This document shows, one piece after another, positions 24,426 through 36,046 of a DNA stretch of 64,000 nt. How positions within the stretch are numbered: position 1 is the stretch's first letter; every line of letters starts with the position of its first letter. The DNA lies in the NCBI RefSeq assembly GCF_030272615.1, contig NC_081409.1, positions 21,888,260-21,952,259 of the forward strand. The letters are read 5' to 3'. Origin of the DNA: Cryptomeria japonica (lineage: Eukaryota > Streptophyta > Pinopsida > Cupressales > Cupressaceae). The notes under the pieces were generated by a model. The model saw nothing but the letters and a program-made list of their open reading frames with translations, was not told the DNA's origin and made no database searches. The translations under genes were made by a program, and so were the position numbers.

Positions 24426-25102
24426 ACATGTTCACAGAAAACTTAATCCCTAAAATCAAGTACCCAATACAAATGCAATGTTTGACCACATTTAAACAAA
24501 TCACTGAAAAAGCCTTAAAGTGTGAGAAAGGACTAGTAGAACAAGGTATCATAAAATATGGAAATAACAACAATGATAAATCCAAATCTTTGTCAAAAAA
24601 CAAAAATGTGACCAACAATGGTGTTGTAGATGCTCGTACAGTGAACAAAACTCAACCGATTTTGTTTTTACACGACCCAAGTCAATCATTTAGTCCACAT
24701 ATAGAGAATAACATGGTATCGACCAATGTAAATGCTACACAAACTATGAACACAAAATTCCCAAGGGTAAATACCCCAAAAAGGAATTACACACCTCTAG
24801 GGGAACCTATTGAATCAATGTTAAAAAAGTTAATATAGACAAACATGATCACTTTGCCAGAAGTAAGAGTATATGAACCAGGTCCTTTCAAACCTACATG
24901 GTGGAATGATAGTGATTTTTGTGAATATCATTGTACTAAAGGTCACAAAACTGCAAGTTGCTATAAATTGAAAAACTTAATCCAAGACATGATCGATCAA
25001 GGTGACATCACAATTGACACCAACAAAACTTCAGAAAACATGAATCGTACCATTTTTAAGGATCCATTTGTCAAACATGATAAAGGGAAGGCATCTACAT
25101 AG

Positions 25103-25372
25103 GGAACACAAGACAACACAACTAACTACACAAAAGTCTCATATGACTATACTATTCATGCCATTAGCTTAGGGGATGTAGTAAATGATGATTCATAAGA
25201 AGCACTTGATAATGATGAGCAATATCAAGAGACTTACAACTATGATAACCAAATTTGCATGCTGTTAGAAGCACCAAAATATGATGAAGACAAGAATCTC
25301 TATCTTATGGACTAGGGGCATGAAGAACTATTTCATTCGGGATGGTTTGAAGATGAACTTATAACACGTATC
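25103..25372 (+). other. Gypsy-2 gag-protease linker
   Basis: Asp/Glu/Tyr-rich linker frame with stops at about 25197 and 25315, joining gag to the protease ORF. Confidence 0.5.
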
Positions 25373-26497
25373 ATGGATGCCAAACTTGCACATAATGACT
25401 ATAGGAAGGGATATGAAATGAACCTTGATAATACAACATATGTTGTAGACAGTTCCCTCACAAGAGATGATACAATGGCTACAATCACAATAAATCCCAG
25501 AGACAAAGACTGTGCAGTAGTTACTCACAGATATAAAGTAACTTTACAAGGAGTAACATCAAACCCACCACTAGCAGTAGGGACCTATAATGTTGTTGAG
25601 AAACTCAAGAAAACCCCGACCCATATATCACTCTTTGAACTATTGCGTATATCACTGACTCATAAAACTATCCTAGACAAAGCACTTCAAGATTCAGTAG
25701 TTGACAAAGATAAAGATGAAAATGCCTTCCAATCCATGGTAGGGAATTTGGCTAATGGTACCCGTATTGCATTCATAGAACAAGATATTCCTAGTCAGAG
25801 ACTTCTCCATAATGACCCGCTACATCTAGAAGCTTACATACATAAGAGAAGAATCAGAAGAGTACTTATAGATGGAGGAGCTGGTCTCAACATCTATGCA
25901 TTAAAGCTGGTTAAGGCATTGGGATATTTTGAACTTCATTTTGATCCTTCAAAAAGAATAAACATCAAAGCATATGATGATGAAGAACGTCCTTCAAAAG
26001 GTGTAGTTACGCTAGTGCAAATAGGACCTATAACAACAGAGGTTACTTTCCAAGTGTTGGATAGGGAACTAGGGTACAACATGTTATTGGGCCGCCCATG
26101 GATTCATACCATGCAAGCTATACCATCAACATTTCACCAATGTGTTAAATTCCCATACAATGGCATTGAAATCACCATAAAGGGTGATCGAAATCCATTC
26201 CAACACTGTAATCACTTAAAGGCAAGTGTAGATAACCAGGTACCCATTTATCAAGAAGCACCCCTCACTACACAAATGGAGTTATTAACGATCACAAAAA
26301 TACAGAAGAATGCACCTACAACATCTTCTTTGCAGATTAAAGATGTTGGTTGTGGGGAATACTCTATTTTAAATATCTCAAATGGAAAACAATTATCTCT
26401 TTCTCCTAGGTCTTTTGGGAAGCCTCAAAACAAAGTAATGAAACAAAGACAAAGGAAAAGAAATAGTAAGATACTCAAATTCATGCTCTTTCATTAG
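25373..26497 (+). pseudogene. Gypsy-2 aspartic protease region
   Basis: An uninterrupted frame of 374 codons. Residues 1-50 form an acidic linker. KTPTHISLFELLRISLTHK lies at 81-99, a common pre-protease motif in plant gypsy elements. The protease active site is RVLIDGGAGLNIYALK (163-178, catalytic D167, reading D-G-G) and YNMLLGRPWIHTMQAIP lies at 235-251. The frame is undamaged, but the rest of the polyprotein is broken. It cleaves Gag-Pol in functional relatives. The ATG at 25373 is the first in the open stretch and is internal to the original polyprotein. Confidence 0.85.
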
Positions 26498-27418
26498 GTG
26501 GGGAGATTTACAAGAAGAGTCTCTACATGAAGATGTCAATCACTGGATATACAAAGAAGAAGATGACATGACAATACCCAGGTTACCTTTAGATTAGTAT
26601 GGCAACAGATTCAAGATGCTACAAAAACATGGGGATGATGGTACCATAGGCTTAGGATTACAAAAGAAAGGAATATTAGAACTCATTGTATCAAACTGAA
26701 ATCCAAAGAATCAAGGGTTAGGATATAAACATGTACCAAATATAACATAAGCAAGACAACATACACTAGATATACTGAACATACCAAGGCTACCGTTAGA
26801 GTACATATCTCAAAGTCAGTTGTCAACATGAGTGTTTCCCTCCTCATCTTAGACAAGCAAGAAAGTACCAACATCTCCTACTATGGAATCAAATGGTGAA
26901 GATATGAGACAACTTCTACAAGAACCTAGTACCGAGTCACCCAACAATACAATATCTGAAACATCCGCACAAGCAAATATGGTAACAGACACCGTCTTAG
27001 CACTGGTAAATGATCCTAATCCTTGGTTGTTGTCAATACTTTTTCCAAGGGAAACAAGTCAAGATCCACCCGATGAATCAGATGAGGAAAGACTACAATG
27101 ACTTATACTAGGCTTAAGAAGGGTGACAACCATACAAAGGAGGCCCGCAAATCTACAACAAAATCAAATGCAAGAATAAGAGGAGATAAGTGATACAACC
27201 TTAGAAACTGAAATGTACATAGAAAGTGTGATAGATTCTCACGACTATGAATTCCTATCTGATCATGATATTAGCCCACAAGCAATAGACATGACAGAGG
27301 ACCACAAATCGCCTATTGATGATGAAAATTGTTGGCAATATTGCATTATAATAGACAAGAAAGATTGTTGGCATTTCATGAGGATATTGAGAAGGTTGTT
27401 GATGATTATGGATATAAC
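26498..27418 (+). pseudogene. Gypsy-2 G-patch and linker
   Basis: FKMLQKHGDDGTIGLGLQKK at about 26610-26670, followed by NQGLGYKHVPN, form a G-patch with the expected spacing. An acidic linker (26883-27418) then leads to EKVVDDYGYN, where the solo LTR interrupts. Stops at 26596, 26697 and 27099 and a frame change near 27350 are present. Joining 27418 to 28882 continues as YGYNQVCMLSEF. Confidence 0.72.
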
Positions 27419-28876
27419 TGATCAAAGATGTTTTACTATCTTGATATTATTATTTTGTCATTGATGTCAAGAAATTGACTTTCTAATTCAGTATGATGTT
27501 GCCATATCTTGAGAAGTATGATATGGAGATTATAAAGATGTCAGTAAAAGACACAGGAAAGAATATGATGAATAAGGGGATGAATAAGGTATTCAATGGA
27601 CAACTACTACCGAGTTAGACAATGATGAGATCATGATGTTTTAGATTGTTTTAACATCATACATATGTTGTAAATTGTAAAGGTTAATACTATACTATGT
27701 TATCAAGCAAAGAACCTAGTCGGTAAACCCTAAGGTTATCGCTATCGGTTAATGAAGGTGGAATGTCTACCGAGTGAAGTTTAGTATTCACCGAGTTATT
27801 ACCGAGTTGTAATCGAGCTATAACAGAATGCATTAAATGTTTACATGCGGTATTTAATGAAGGAAGCTAATGAGATGGAGTGGATTAAATGATTGGTAAG
27901 CCGTGGAAGAAGTTTGTTAATGAATCTAAGGCAATGGAAAGTCGACATGAAGATCTATAGCTCAGATTGAACCGCAATACCCTGGCACAAGTTCCAAGAC
28001 TAGTATGCAAGTTCCAAGGTGGGGTAAAACATTTTCAGATCGAAAGATGCATTGAACCTAGACAAGATTGAAGATCTGATGGCTATGATTGGTCATGGGA
28101 AATGTGATCAAGGAGATTAAGCGGTTATCTAATTGTTTATAAATAGGAAACTGTTGATAAATAATGTATGCGGGCAAGTGTATGCATAGGGATGATACAT
28201 AGTGATTACCAAGCACAGAAGCTTGAAGACCTGTTAGAATAACAGAGTATAGAAGCCCATCAGATAGACAAGATTAGTTCTATGTCTAGATTGTATTGAA
28301 CAAATAAGAATTTGCTTTAGCATTTTAGATGTGAAGTTGCAGATAGATTTTATTATTGTTATTTTGTGAAAGTGATAGAAAATCTCTTAACCGAGTGGAC
28401 TTAACAGTCTTACATGTAAACCCTCTAGCAAGGTGACATTCGGATTGAGTGTTTGAAATCCTTTAACAAGGTCACTTCTAACAAAGTGAAGATCCTAACA
28501 GATCTGAGGGAAATCCCTTAACCGGGTCACATCTAGCAATGTGTTTGTAATCTTTAACAAGATTTTCTTTTAACCGAGCATACTCTAGAAGAGTATATTT
28601 CTTAGTGGGTCCAAAATCCCACAGTGGTTTTTCCCTTTTTGGGTTTCCACGTTAAATCTGGTGTTATGAGGTTTATGATGTTCATATGCTTTTGAGTTTG
28701 CATGTTTAATAGTTTCGGTTATATTACTGATATATATGTTACCGAGATTGAATCTAATGTTTTTATGGATGGTTAAGTTTGTATGATTCACCCCTCCCCT
28801 CTCTCATCTTGTTGGTTATTGGATTTGTACTTATATTAAGTATCAGAACTATCAGAAAATATATCAGGTCACTCAA
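27419..28876 (+). mobile_element. Solo Copia-type LTR in Gypsy-2
   Basis: The insert is 1,458 bp and flanked by ATAAC (27414-27418 and 28877-28881). It starts TGATCAAAGATG and ends CACTCAA, so the terminal CA has decayed to AA. It contains the blocks seen in the other Copia LTRs here: the 'AAATCCCTTAACCGGGTCAC' type lines, GTGGTTTTTCCC with GGGTTTCCACGTTAAA (28623-28657) and TTCACCCCTCCCCTCTC. No primer-binding site, coding sequence or second LTR is present. Such solo LTRs arise by recombination between the two LTRs of an element. Confidence 0.82.
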
Positions 28877-29568
28877 ATAACCAGGTATGCATGTTATCAG
28901 AATTTGTTACAACAGAAGGGAGTAATGAATTACCCCTTATACACTCACATTTGATTGATTGGGGATGAGAAGGAAAACCAACTCTAGATTGGTTTGAGAA
29001 CGATGAAGCTATTGCAGAATTCCTTGGTGTCAGAGAAGGGTTTCCACAAGGTGATCACAAGGAAGGATTTGCTGTAGACCTGGATAGAACAACATACTTT
29101 GGAGAGGCAAGTGCCTTTGTGACCGAATATATGTATCAAAGTGATCACAATGACAATAATGAATTAAACAACTACCTATTAAAAAAGAGAATTCAACATT
29201 ACTCATGGAAGAAACTGAAGAAGTCAATATAGAAGAAGGAGAAGTTGTACATAATATCCACTTAGAAAAATCATTAAACTAGGAAGAAAATGACAAATTC
29301 ATACAATTTTTCAAACAATGACCTATCAATTTTGCTTGGTCCTATGTGGATATGCCAGGCATAGACCCAAAATTGGTGTTACATCATTTACCATTGCTAC
29401 CAGGAATTAAACCGTACAAACAAAAGCTAAGAAAGATGCATCCACAGATTGCATTATTGGTCAAAATAGAACTTCAAAAGCTTTTGGATGTGGGCTTCAT
29501 TCGACCTATTGACTATGCAGAATGTATATCCAATCTTGTGCCTGTTACTAAGCCCACTGGGGAATAAG
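28877..29568 (+). pseudogene. Gypsy-2 reverse transcriptase, N-terminal part
   Basis: The frame runs NQVCMLSEFVTTEGSNE, DWFENDEAIAEFLGVREGF, then DMPGIDPKLVLHHL, KPYKQKLRKMHPQIALLVK and FIRPIDYAECISNLVPV. It ends in TKPTGE at the Copia-2 insertion. These are the standard segments leading into a gypsy reverse transcriptase. Stops near 28957, 29230, 29280 and 29322 interrupt it. Confidence 0.8.
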
Positions 29569-29958
29569 TGTTGAAATGTGGTGACTGATCAGCAAAGTAC
29601 TATACACTCAGCACGTATCCTTGTCGGGGTCCGGGATCAGAAAAATTTTTTTTGGGTATTTTTTTTTGATGAAAACCGACATTGTAATAAAACCCTAAAA
29701 AGGCCGATTTTGTTTTTGCCCTAAAAACACATGTTATAAGTGGTTGGGATGCTTAAGGCATTGTAAGGTTGATGTACTATTTTTGCTGGATAATAAGAAA
29801 GATTGGACGACTGTGTATGGTGGATGTAACCCATTCTGGGTGAACCACGTTAAATCTCTGTGCTATCTGTGTCCTGTTTTATTCTTTTATCTTTTGTATT
29901 TAAATCTGCACATAATTGTTAGTTCATATTTGCTTCAGATCTGCTTGAAACCCTAACA
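29569..29958 (+). repeat. Copia-2 5' LTR
   Basis: It begins TGTTGAAATGTGGTGACTG and ends AACCCTAACA, followed after two bases by the primer-binding site. Its partner is 41904-42292. Confidence 0.93.
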
Positions 29959-29960
29959 AT

Positions 29961-29972
29961 TGGTATCAGAGC
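29961..29972 (+). other. Copia-2 primer-binding site
   Basis: TGGTATCAGAGC, the usual plant Copia site complementary to the 3' end of initiator-Met tRNA. Confidence 0.9.
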
Positions 29973-30018
29973 GAGGTATTCTGTAAATTGGCAGGACTCT
30001 CAGATTTGAGTGGGAGCA

Positions 30019-30650
30019 ATGGAGGATTCCAAATTCAAGGTCAAAAAGTTTAACAACCAGAATTATTAGTTATGGAAAATGCAGATGGAGGATTACCTAT
30101 ATCAAAAGGATTTGTGGAGGCCATTGGAAGGAAAGGCAAAGAAAGCAACCACAATGTCAGATGAAGAGTGGGACATTTTAGATAGAAAGGCACTGGGATC
30201 CATTCGATTGTGCCTTGCGCTGTCTGTATCATTCAATATAACAGAAGCAAAAATGGCTGTAGATTTGATGGCAACATTGGCGAAGTTGTATGAGAAACCC
30301 TCGGCTTTGAATAAGGTATTTCTTATGAAGCGTTTGTTTAATTTGAAAATAAGTGAGGAAGGATATGTAGCAGAGCACTTAAATGAATTTAATACAATTA
30401 CCAGTCAATTGTCTTCGGTAAAAATTACCTTTGCAGAAGAGGTTAGGGATCTCTTGATTTTATGTTCTTTGCCAGAAAGCTGGAATAACTTGTTATGGCT
30501 GTAAGTAACTTTATCTCTGGTAAAAATACTTTGGTATTTGATGATATTGTTGGTGTTATCCTAAGCGAGGAAATGCGAAGGAAAAGCACATGTGAGACTC
30601 CAACATCATCAAATAGTCTTTTGAATGTGGAGAACAAAGGAAGATCAAAG
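30019..30650 (+). pseudogene. Copia-2 gag, first part
   Basis: It starts at ATG 30019 (MEDSKFKVKKFNNQNY), with an in-frame TAG at 30067. It continues LWKMQMEDYLYQKDLWRPLE, LGSIRLCLALSVSFNI, LKISEEGYVAEHLNEFNTI and DLLILCSLPESWNNL. These are the UBN2/Copia gag motifs. A frame change near 30500 leads to VGVILSEEMRRK. The gag-only element interrupts at 30650, and the frame resumes at 38469. Confidence 0.85.
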
Positions 30651-31871
30651 TGTAAAGCGAAAAATCGCGATCGAACCCTAGTTGTTCTCCCCTCTTCCAA
30701 CTCCGAGGAGAGAGAAGGGAGGTTCGCTAGGATTCGATGGTTTTCACTTAGGGGAGAGACTTTACATTCAAAAGAGGGGTTGAAACCCACAAGATCCAAT
30801 CCCACACAATGCAAGATTGGATGCTAAATGAGTTTCAAGGGTTAAGACAACAAGGCTACCCTCTTTTGTAAAGAATGTTGATAGAAGAATTAAACTAAGC
30901 ATGCATAGAAAATGACAAAGATTTGCTTATAAACTGAGTTCGGATTATAGGATGAAGCTGCGGACCTGGAATTAGTAGTAAAATGTCGATACGGCGCTGT
31001 CCTGCAAATTTGAGCAAAAGTTGTCGGGACGATGGCGCCCGATGCCACGGTCCTCCGAAAAATCTGCGAAACGAAGGGGGATCTGTTCGTCTCTGCACAA
31101 GGATTCCAGATCTTCAATTTCAGCCGCGTACCTGCAACCTACACACAGAAAAGCGAAGATGATTGGGGGGTTAGGGATTAGGGGTTTGCCTTTAGGTCAA
31201 ACCCCGGTTTTGGAATTAACCAAGAAATGAGCAAGAGCTGTAAATGTAAATGTATGTAAAACAAGTACTAATACCTTGTTCTAAGGATGTTTGTATCCTT
31301 ATGTGCGAAGGTTTAGATGTTGTATGTTGTATGTAGCATGTAATATGTGATCTCCTCTTCAATGGTTGAATCCTTGTCTTGAATGCAACACTTAGCCTTG
31401 AATGGAGACTTAGAAGGAATGCTTGAATGCTTGAATGTTTGAATGTTTGAATCTTGCTTTCGCCTTTTTTTCATCTATCCTCTTCCTGCCAAATGAGAGA
31501 GAAAAATGTAGTTTATATACTTGTCATTTAGGGCTGATAGACTGATTTTCCCGACCTTAGGTCGACCAGGAAAGTTAATTTCCAAATTGCAAACAAAAAG
31601 ACCCGAGCCCCTTAGGAGACCGGGCCCAAAATAGGACCCAGGGACCAGGGCGCTCGGTGCCCTGGTCCTGAGGGACCAGGGCGCTGGGCGCTCTGGTCCC
31701 ACCTCCTGGGACAACAGGGTGCAAGGAGGTTCAGGCCAGGGTGCTTGAAAAATGCAGTTTTCAGTGTCATGAGCAAGTTTCAGGGTCTCCATTCAGGTTG
31801 CGTGTTGCGTCGCCATCGTGAAGACCAAAATGCAGTCAAAATTGCAAGTGTCGCAATTTTAGGACGCTACA
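30651..31871 (-). repeat. Gag-only element LTR (downstream copy)
   Basis: On the plus strand it runs from TGTAAAGCGAAAAATCGCG to AGGACGCTACA. On the element strand it starts TGTAGCGTCCTAAAATTG. It carries two units of the 31-bp hairpin minisatellite. Confidence 0.95.
31641..31705. repeat. 31-bp hairpin minisatellite, two units
   Basis: Units start at 31641 and 31672. Each has GGACCAGGGC and a complementary GCCCTGGTCC (or near match) around a short loop, so each unit can fold into a stem of about ten pairs. The other LTR has three units. Confidence 0.85.
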
Positions 31872-32605
31872 TTTAGCCCCCACTTTAGCGGGAGTATGTA
31901 TGCTCATACTTCCGGTAAAGTACAAGGAAACAACATTGAAAGACTTTCACCACGTCAAGGAGGCAAGATACACCAAGCCCCCAGTGGACTAAGGATCTTA
32001 CGACTTCGATTGACAAAGTAAAAGGGAAGATCACGAGGGAGAACCATGACTGTCAGTAGTAAGGTTCCCTTACTATGAGTCATGCAAGAAAGATATCAAA
32101 AATTTTCAAGGCAAGGCTAAATTTACCAAGAAATTTTCAAGTATCTTGAAAAGATATGAACGGGATGTATGCCCCCCTACGTTAAAGCGATCGCACATGC
32201 CTCACCGGGGGTGATTGTTTTAACGTAGTGATACATAAGAAATGAGAAAGGAAAAGGAGCACGTTATCGCAAGGATTTAGCCCCCAAGTGTGAGATAAAC
32301 CCAAGGATAATAGACACAAAACACAAAGCACGAGGTGACTTCGCTTTCCTCGGGGTCAGTATGCTGTATGATAAGTCATGTATATATATCATATGTATGT
32401 ATGCATAATTGTTCTTCATTCCCCAATCAAGGAAGGTCACCTAGAAGAAGGGAACACATGTGTCTTTTGAGTCAACATGAGAGAGATCGAGAGATCTCAA
32501 TGCTTTGCATCGTCCTCTAGTAGACAACACTAAGGACAACAAATAGAAGAATGAGAATAACATATAGAAGAAGTAACACAAGAGAGGAGGAGAGAATCTG
32601 CTATG
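31872..32605 (-). other. Gag-only element 3' non-coding region
   Basis: It holds the polypurine tract next to the LTR (minus-strand AAAGTGGGGGCTAAA, 31886-31872). Further G-rich minus-strand stretches lie at about 32170-32180 and 32280-32286. No ORF was recognised. Confidence 0.65.
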
Positions 32606-35600
32606 CTAATGTAACGAGTCTAGCACGTCATCTACCCCCCGATCTTGCTGATCAATGTTTCGGGAAGGCAGGGAACACGCTAGAGGAGGAACATCCAACA
32701 TAGCAGATGGAGCTATCACAAGATCCAAACAAGGGCTATGTTCATGTCCCGAGCCAAATTGTTCTTGTCTAGGAGCTAGGATAAGTGCTTTAGAAAATTC
32801 ATTAGATAAATGGTTATCAATATCAACAAGTTCATATTCACTATCAGAATGAATAGGAGAAGTAGCATTTTCATCATGAATAACATTTTCATCTATATCA
32901 TCATCAAGATTTATAAAAATAGGATCTTTAACTCGCACAGGATCAAGACCATCATGCATCTTATGTTTAGGAGATTTAGGCTCAATGTCCGGCTGAGGAG
33001 AAAATGGAATAATGCTTGTTGAAGGTGTTTTTGGAGATTGCAAAGTTTGAGCTCTAAGACGACGCTTTCGTCGACGTTCGCGTGCAGAACGATTTCGTCT
33101 AGTCTTAGTAGGAAGTGAAGAAGATTGAGGAGGAGGAATGTTCTCATCCCTATCACTTGGGTGTTTAGGTTGTGGTCTCTTAGGCTGGACAATAGGAGAA
33201 GGAGAAGGTCTCTTCTCTCTATAAAAAGAAGGAGGAGGAACTGCTCCATATAAAGGAGGAATTTTTGGTTTAGGAAGGAGACCAAGTCCATCATGACGAG
33301 GAGGTATAGGTCTACTTGTAGGAAGTTTATTAGACATAGACATAGTCACATCCATAGGGATGGGTTGGGAATCTTCTTGAGGAAAGACATTAGTTTTATC
33401 TTTCAAAGGAAGAACTTCCTTCTCAAGAACGATAGGAATATCAAGTTTGGGTGTTCTAGGTTCACTTAAAGATAGGATCATATCTGTTTTCCATTTTTGA
33501 TAATATTTGAAAAGATGATCACTTCGCGGAGGAAGAGATTGGAATTGTTTAGGCCAAAAGTAATCAATAGGAACGCTAGAAGTTCTTTCAGCAGGTTTAA
33601 AGAGACTATGATTGACAGTAACAACTTCACCATTATGGGGAAATTTCAAACACTTGTGAATAGGAGAAGCAATAGCTTTCATGGAAGATAGCCAAGGATA
33701 GCCAAGCTTCACACGAAATTGTTCGGAAGATGGAATAATAGCAAAGTTCACATCAAGAGATTTGTTATGGACCTCAATAGGCAATGTAATAGAACCAATT
33801 GCAGGAGAAGAAAATGCATCAAATAGTTTCACAATCACATCTCTTTTGTCATAGATCACTTGATTCAATTGCAAAGTAAAAAGGAATTCTTCAGTAATAA
33901 CATTAATCATGCACGAAGGATCAATAAGCACTCCACGGCAAGGTGTATTCTTGACTTTTGCAACTATGTATAAAGGACCATCAGGTGCCCTAATGGTTTC
34001 ATTGGAATCAAATGTGATGGAAGGTTCTTTAGGGATTTCTTGCTGCTCTACAAAGTTAATCACATTCGGAGCCATAGACACAAGACCATCAGATGAGAGA
34101 GAGGAATCATTAGCCTCAATTGCATTAGAGGTATGAGAAGGCAATGGATCAGTGAAAATCTGAAGATTTTGGTTAGGAGGAGCTACAGATGTGTTGCCTT
34201 TATCATTCACTCCAGAAACAGAGATAGTATTGTTATCAATCAAATCTTGAATTTTACCCTTTAAAGAAAAACATTTTTCAGTATCATGCCCAGGCTGACG
34301 GTGAAATTGACAAAAAGATTTGTTATCAAAATAAGGTGAAGTAATATTTGCAGGATCAATTTGTCTTATAGGAGGAAGAGTAAGCACATTTTGTTCCAAT
34401 AACTTACTCATAATAATATGCAATGATTCATTCAAAGGAGTATACTTTCTTTCTTTCTTGAAAAATTTAGAAATAGGAGGCACACCTGATGCTGCATTCA
34501 CATTGTTGTTGATGATGTTTTCATTGAATTTGATGGAATCTCTGTTCAGTTTAAACTTCCCAAATGGTTGTTGATTGCTATCACCCTTATCACTTGGAGC
34601 CATAGGATGTGATTGTTCCATTTGACTCACGGTCAGTTGATAATTGTGAAGAGTTGCACACAACTGTTGGAAAGAAGTAAACTCAGAAAACAGAAGTTTG
34701 TCTCGAATATCTTTTTGTAAATTAGAAATAAAGATTCTTTGAATATCATTGTCAGGCACTGGAAAAGAAATTTGAGCATACAAATGCTTATATCTACCAA
34801 TGAAATCAGTCACTTTTTCTTTAACACCTTGTTTACAATGCATTAAATCAATCAAAGTAACCTTAGGACTTATATTGTTTTGAAATTGTTGAATGAAAGC
34901 ATTTGCAAGTTGTTCGAAAGAAGTAATAGAATAGGAAGGCAACGAGCAATACCATTGTAGGGCTTTGTCTCTTAATGTTCTAGTAAACAGTTTTGCAAGC
35001 AACCTTTGGTCATAAGCAAAATCAGTACAAATTGTTTGAAAAGTCTTAACATGTGTTAGAGGATCTCCTTTACCATTATAAAGTTCCAAATGCAGGATTT
35101 CAACATGTTTAGGAGGAATAGCTCGAACAATGTCAAGAGAAAGTGGGCTCGCAACATCAAATGTGGGCACACTAAACTTAGATTGATTCATAGAGGCAAT
35201 TTGTTGCTGTAAAGAAGAGACAGTTTGTGCTAGATTGTTAATGGTCGCTTCAGTCGAAGAATTCATATTGGATGTGTTAGATTGAGATGGAGGTGTTATG
35301 TTATTGAAAGAGGGTAAAGAGTAAGGTGGTGGGACTCTATGATAATTAGTCATAGGAGATGATTGGGCAGGAGGAACACTACAAGGAGGAATGGATCGGT
35401 TAAACGAATTGCCCCCTTGTGTCATGTTCATTTGTGGAGATGTAATAGGAACACTCATTGGAGGAATGAATGAAGAAGTCAGATTAAATGAAGGAAGAGG
35501 GTTAATTGAAGAAGAAGGGTTGCCCCCATGACTGGTGATCATAGGAGGAATGTCTTGTGTAGAAGTAGCCATTATGTTTGATGTAAAAGTAGGTATGCTA

Positions 35601-36046
35601 GCAATAGGAGTCATCAAAGGGTTAGAATGATTGACTTGTGTAGGAGGTTGTGTATAACCTAAAGTTTCGGCACAACTCTTCATAGGCATCACGTTCGAAT
35701 TCACAATGTGTGAAATACCACGCAAAATATCAATTCCATTCTTATCACTTTGAAGCATACGTTATAGACCCTCAATTAAAGGAAGAGCTTGACTATCAGG
35801 GTATTCTTGAGACATCCATTGTCGAAAATCGTCAAATTGGTTATCCAATTTCGAAAGTTGTTCTTCAGAAACCTCATGGAGAGCTTCTTCATCATTAGGA
35901 GGATTAGAGGAATTACCCATGTCCTCGTTAAAAAGGATATTCAAATTAGGTTCCATCTCCTCAGTAGTTAAACCTTGGAAAGACTTAATTCTATGGCTTC
36001 GTCTAACGGGAATAGTGTAAGTAGGGCTTATTGTTGTAAAACTCAT
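32606..36046 (-). pseudogene. Gag-protease-like polyprotein of the gag-only element
   Basis: One frame spans 1,148 codons, broken only by TAA at 35764-35762 (codon 95). Numbering from the ATG at 35758 (1,050 residues), residues 1-200 are Pro/Ser/Asn-rich, with a short coiled-coil-like TINNLAQTVSSLQQQIASMN. Retrotrans_gag is at 215-385 (LELYNGKGDPLTHVKTFQT, KALQWYCSLPSYSITSFEQL, LIDLMHCKQGVKEKVTDFI). A nucleocapsid-like CQFHRQPGHDTEKC lies at 483-496. A protease-like fold lies at 590-715 with VLIDPSCMINVI, where D-P-S replaces the catalytic D-T/S-G. Residues 800-880 are Pro-rich, 886-902 are Arg/Lys-rich (RRNRSARERRRKRR, a possible RNA-binding or nuclear signal), and an acidic tail ends the protein. 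Confidence 0.9.

Larger units (their letters stand above)
22562..25102 (+). pseudogene. Gypsy-2 gag, interrupted
   Basis: The N-terminal segment is MPTIHELQQNLTHEEIEL (22562-22915). The Retrotrans_gag core reads FDKYKGKGDPRDHIREFF, SLGGSALEWFSHLPQTI and LMDLCAAKQYESETFTSFIQ (23400-23705). A later part reads LTTFKQITEKALKCEKGL (24480) and NYTPLGEPIESMLKKL. A nucleocapsid-like CEYHCTKGHKTASCYKLK follows near 24925. Stops occur at 22913, 23707, 24836 and 25100. A 62-bp tandem expansion and an unidentified insertion lie between the two halves. Gag forms the particle and packages element RNA. Confidence 0.82.
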
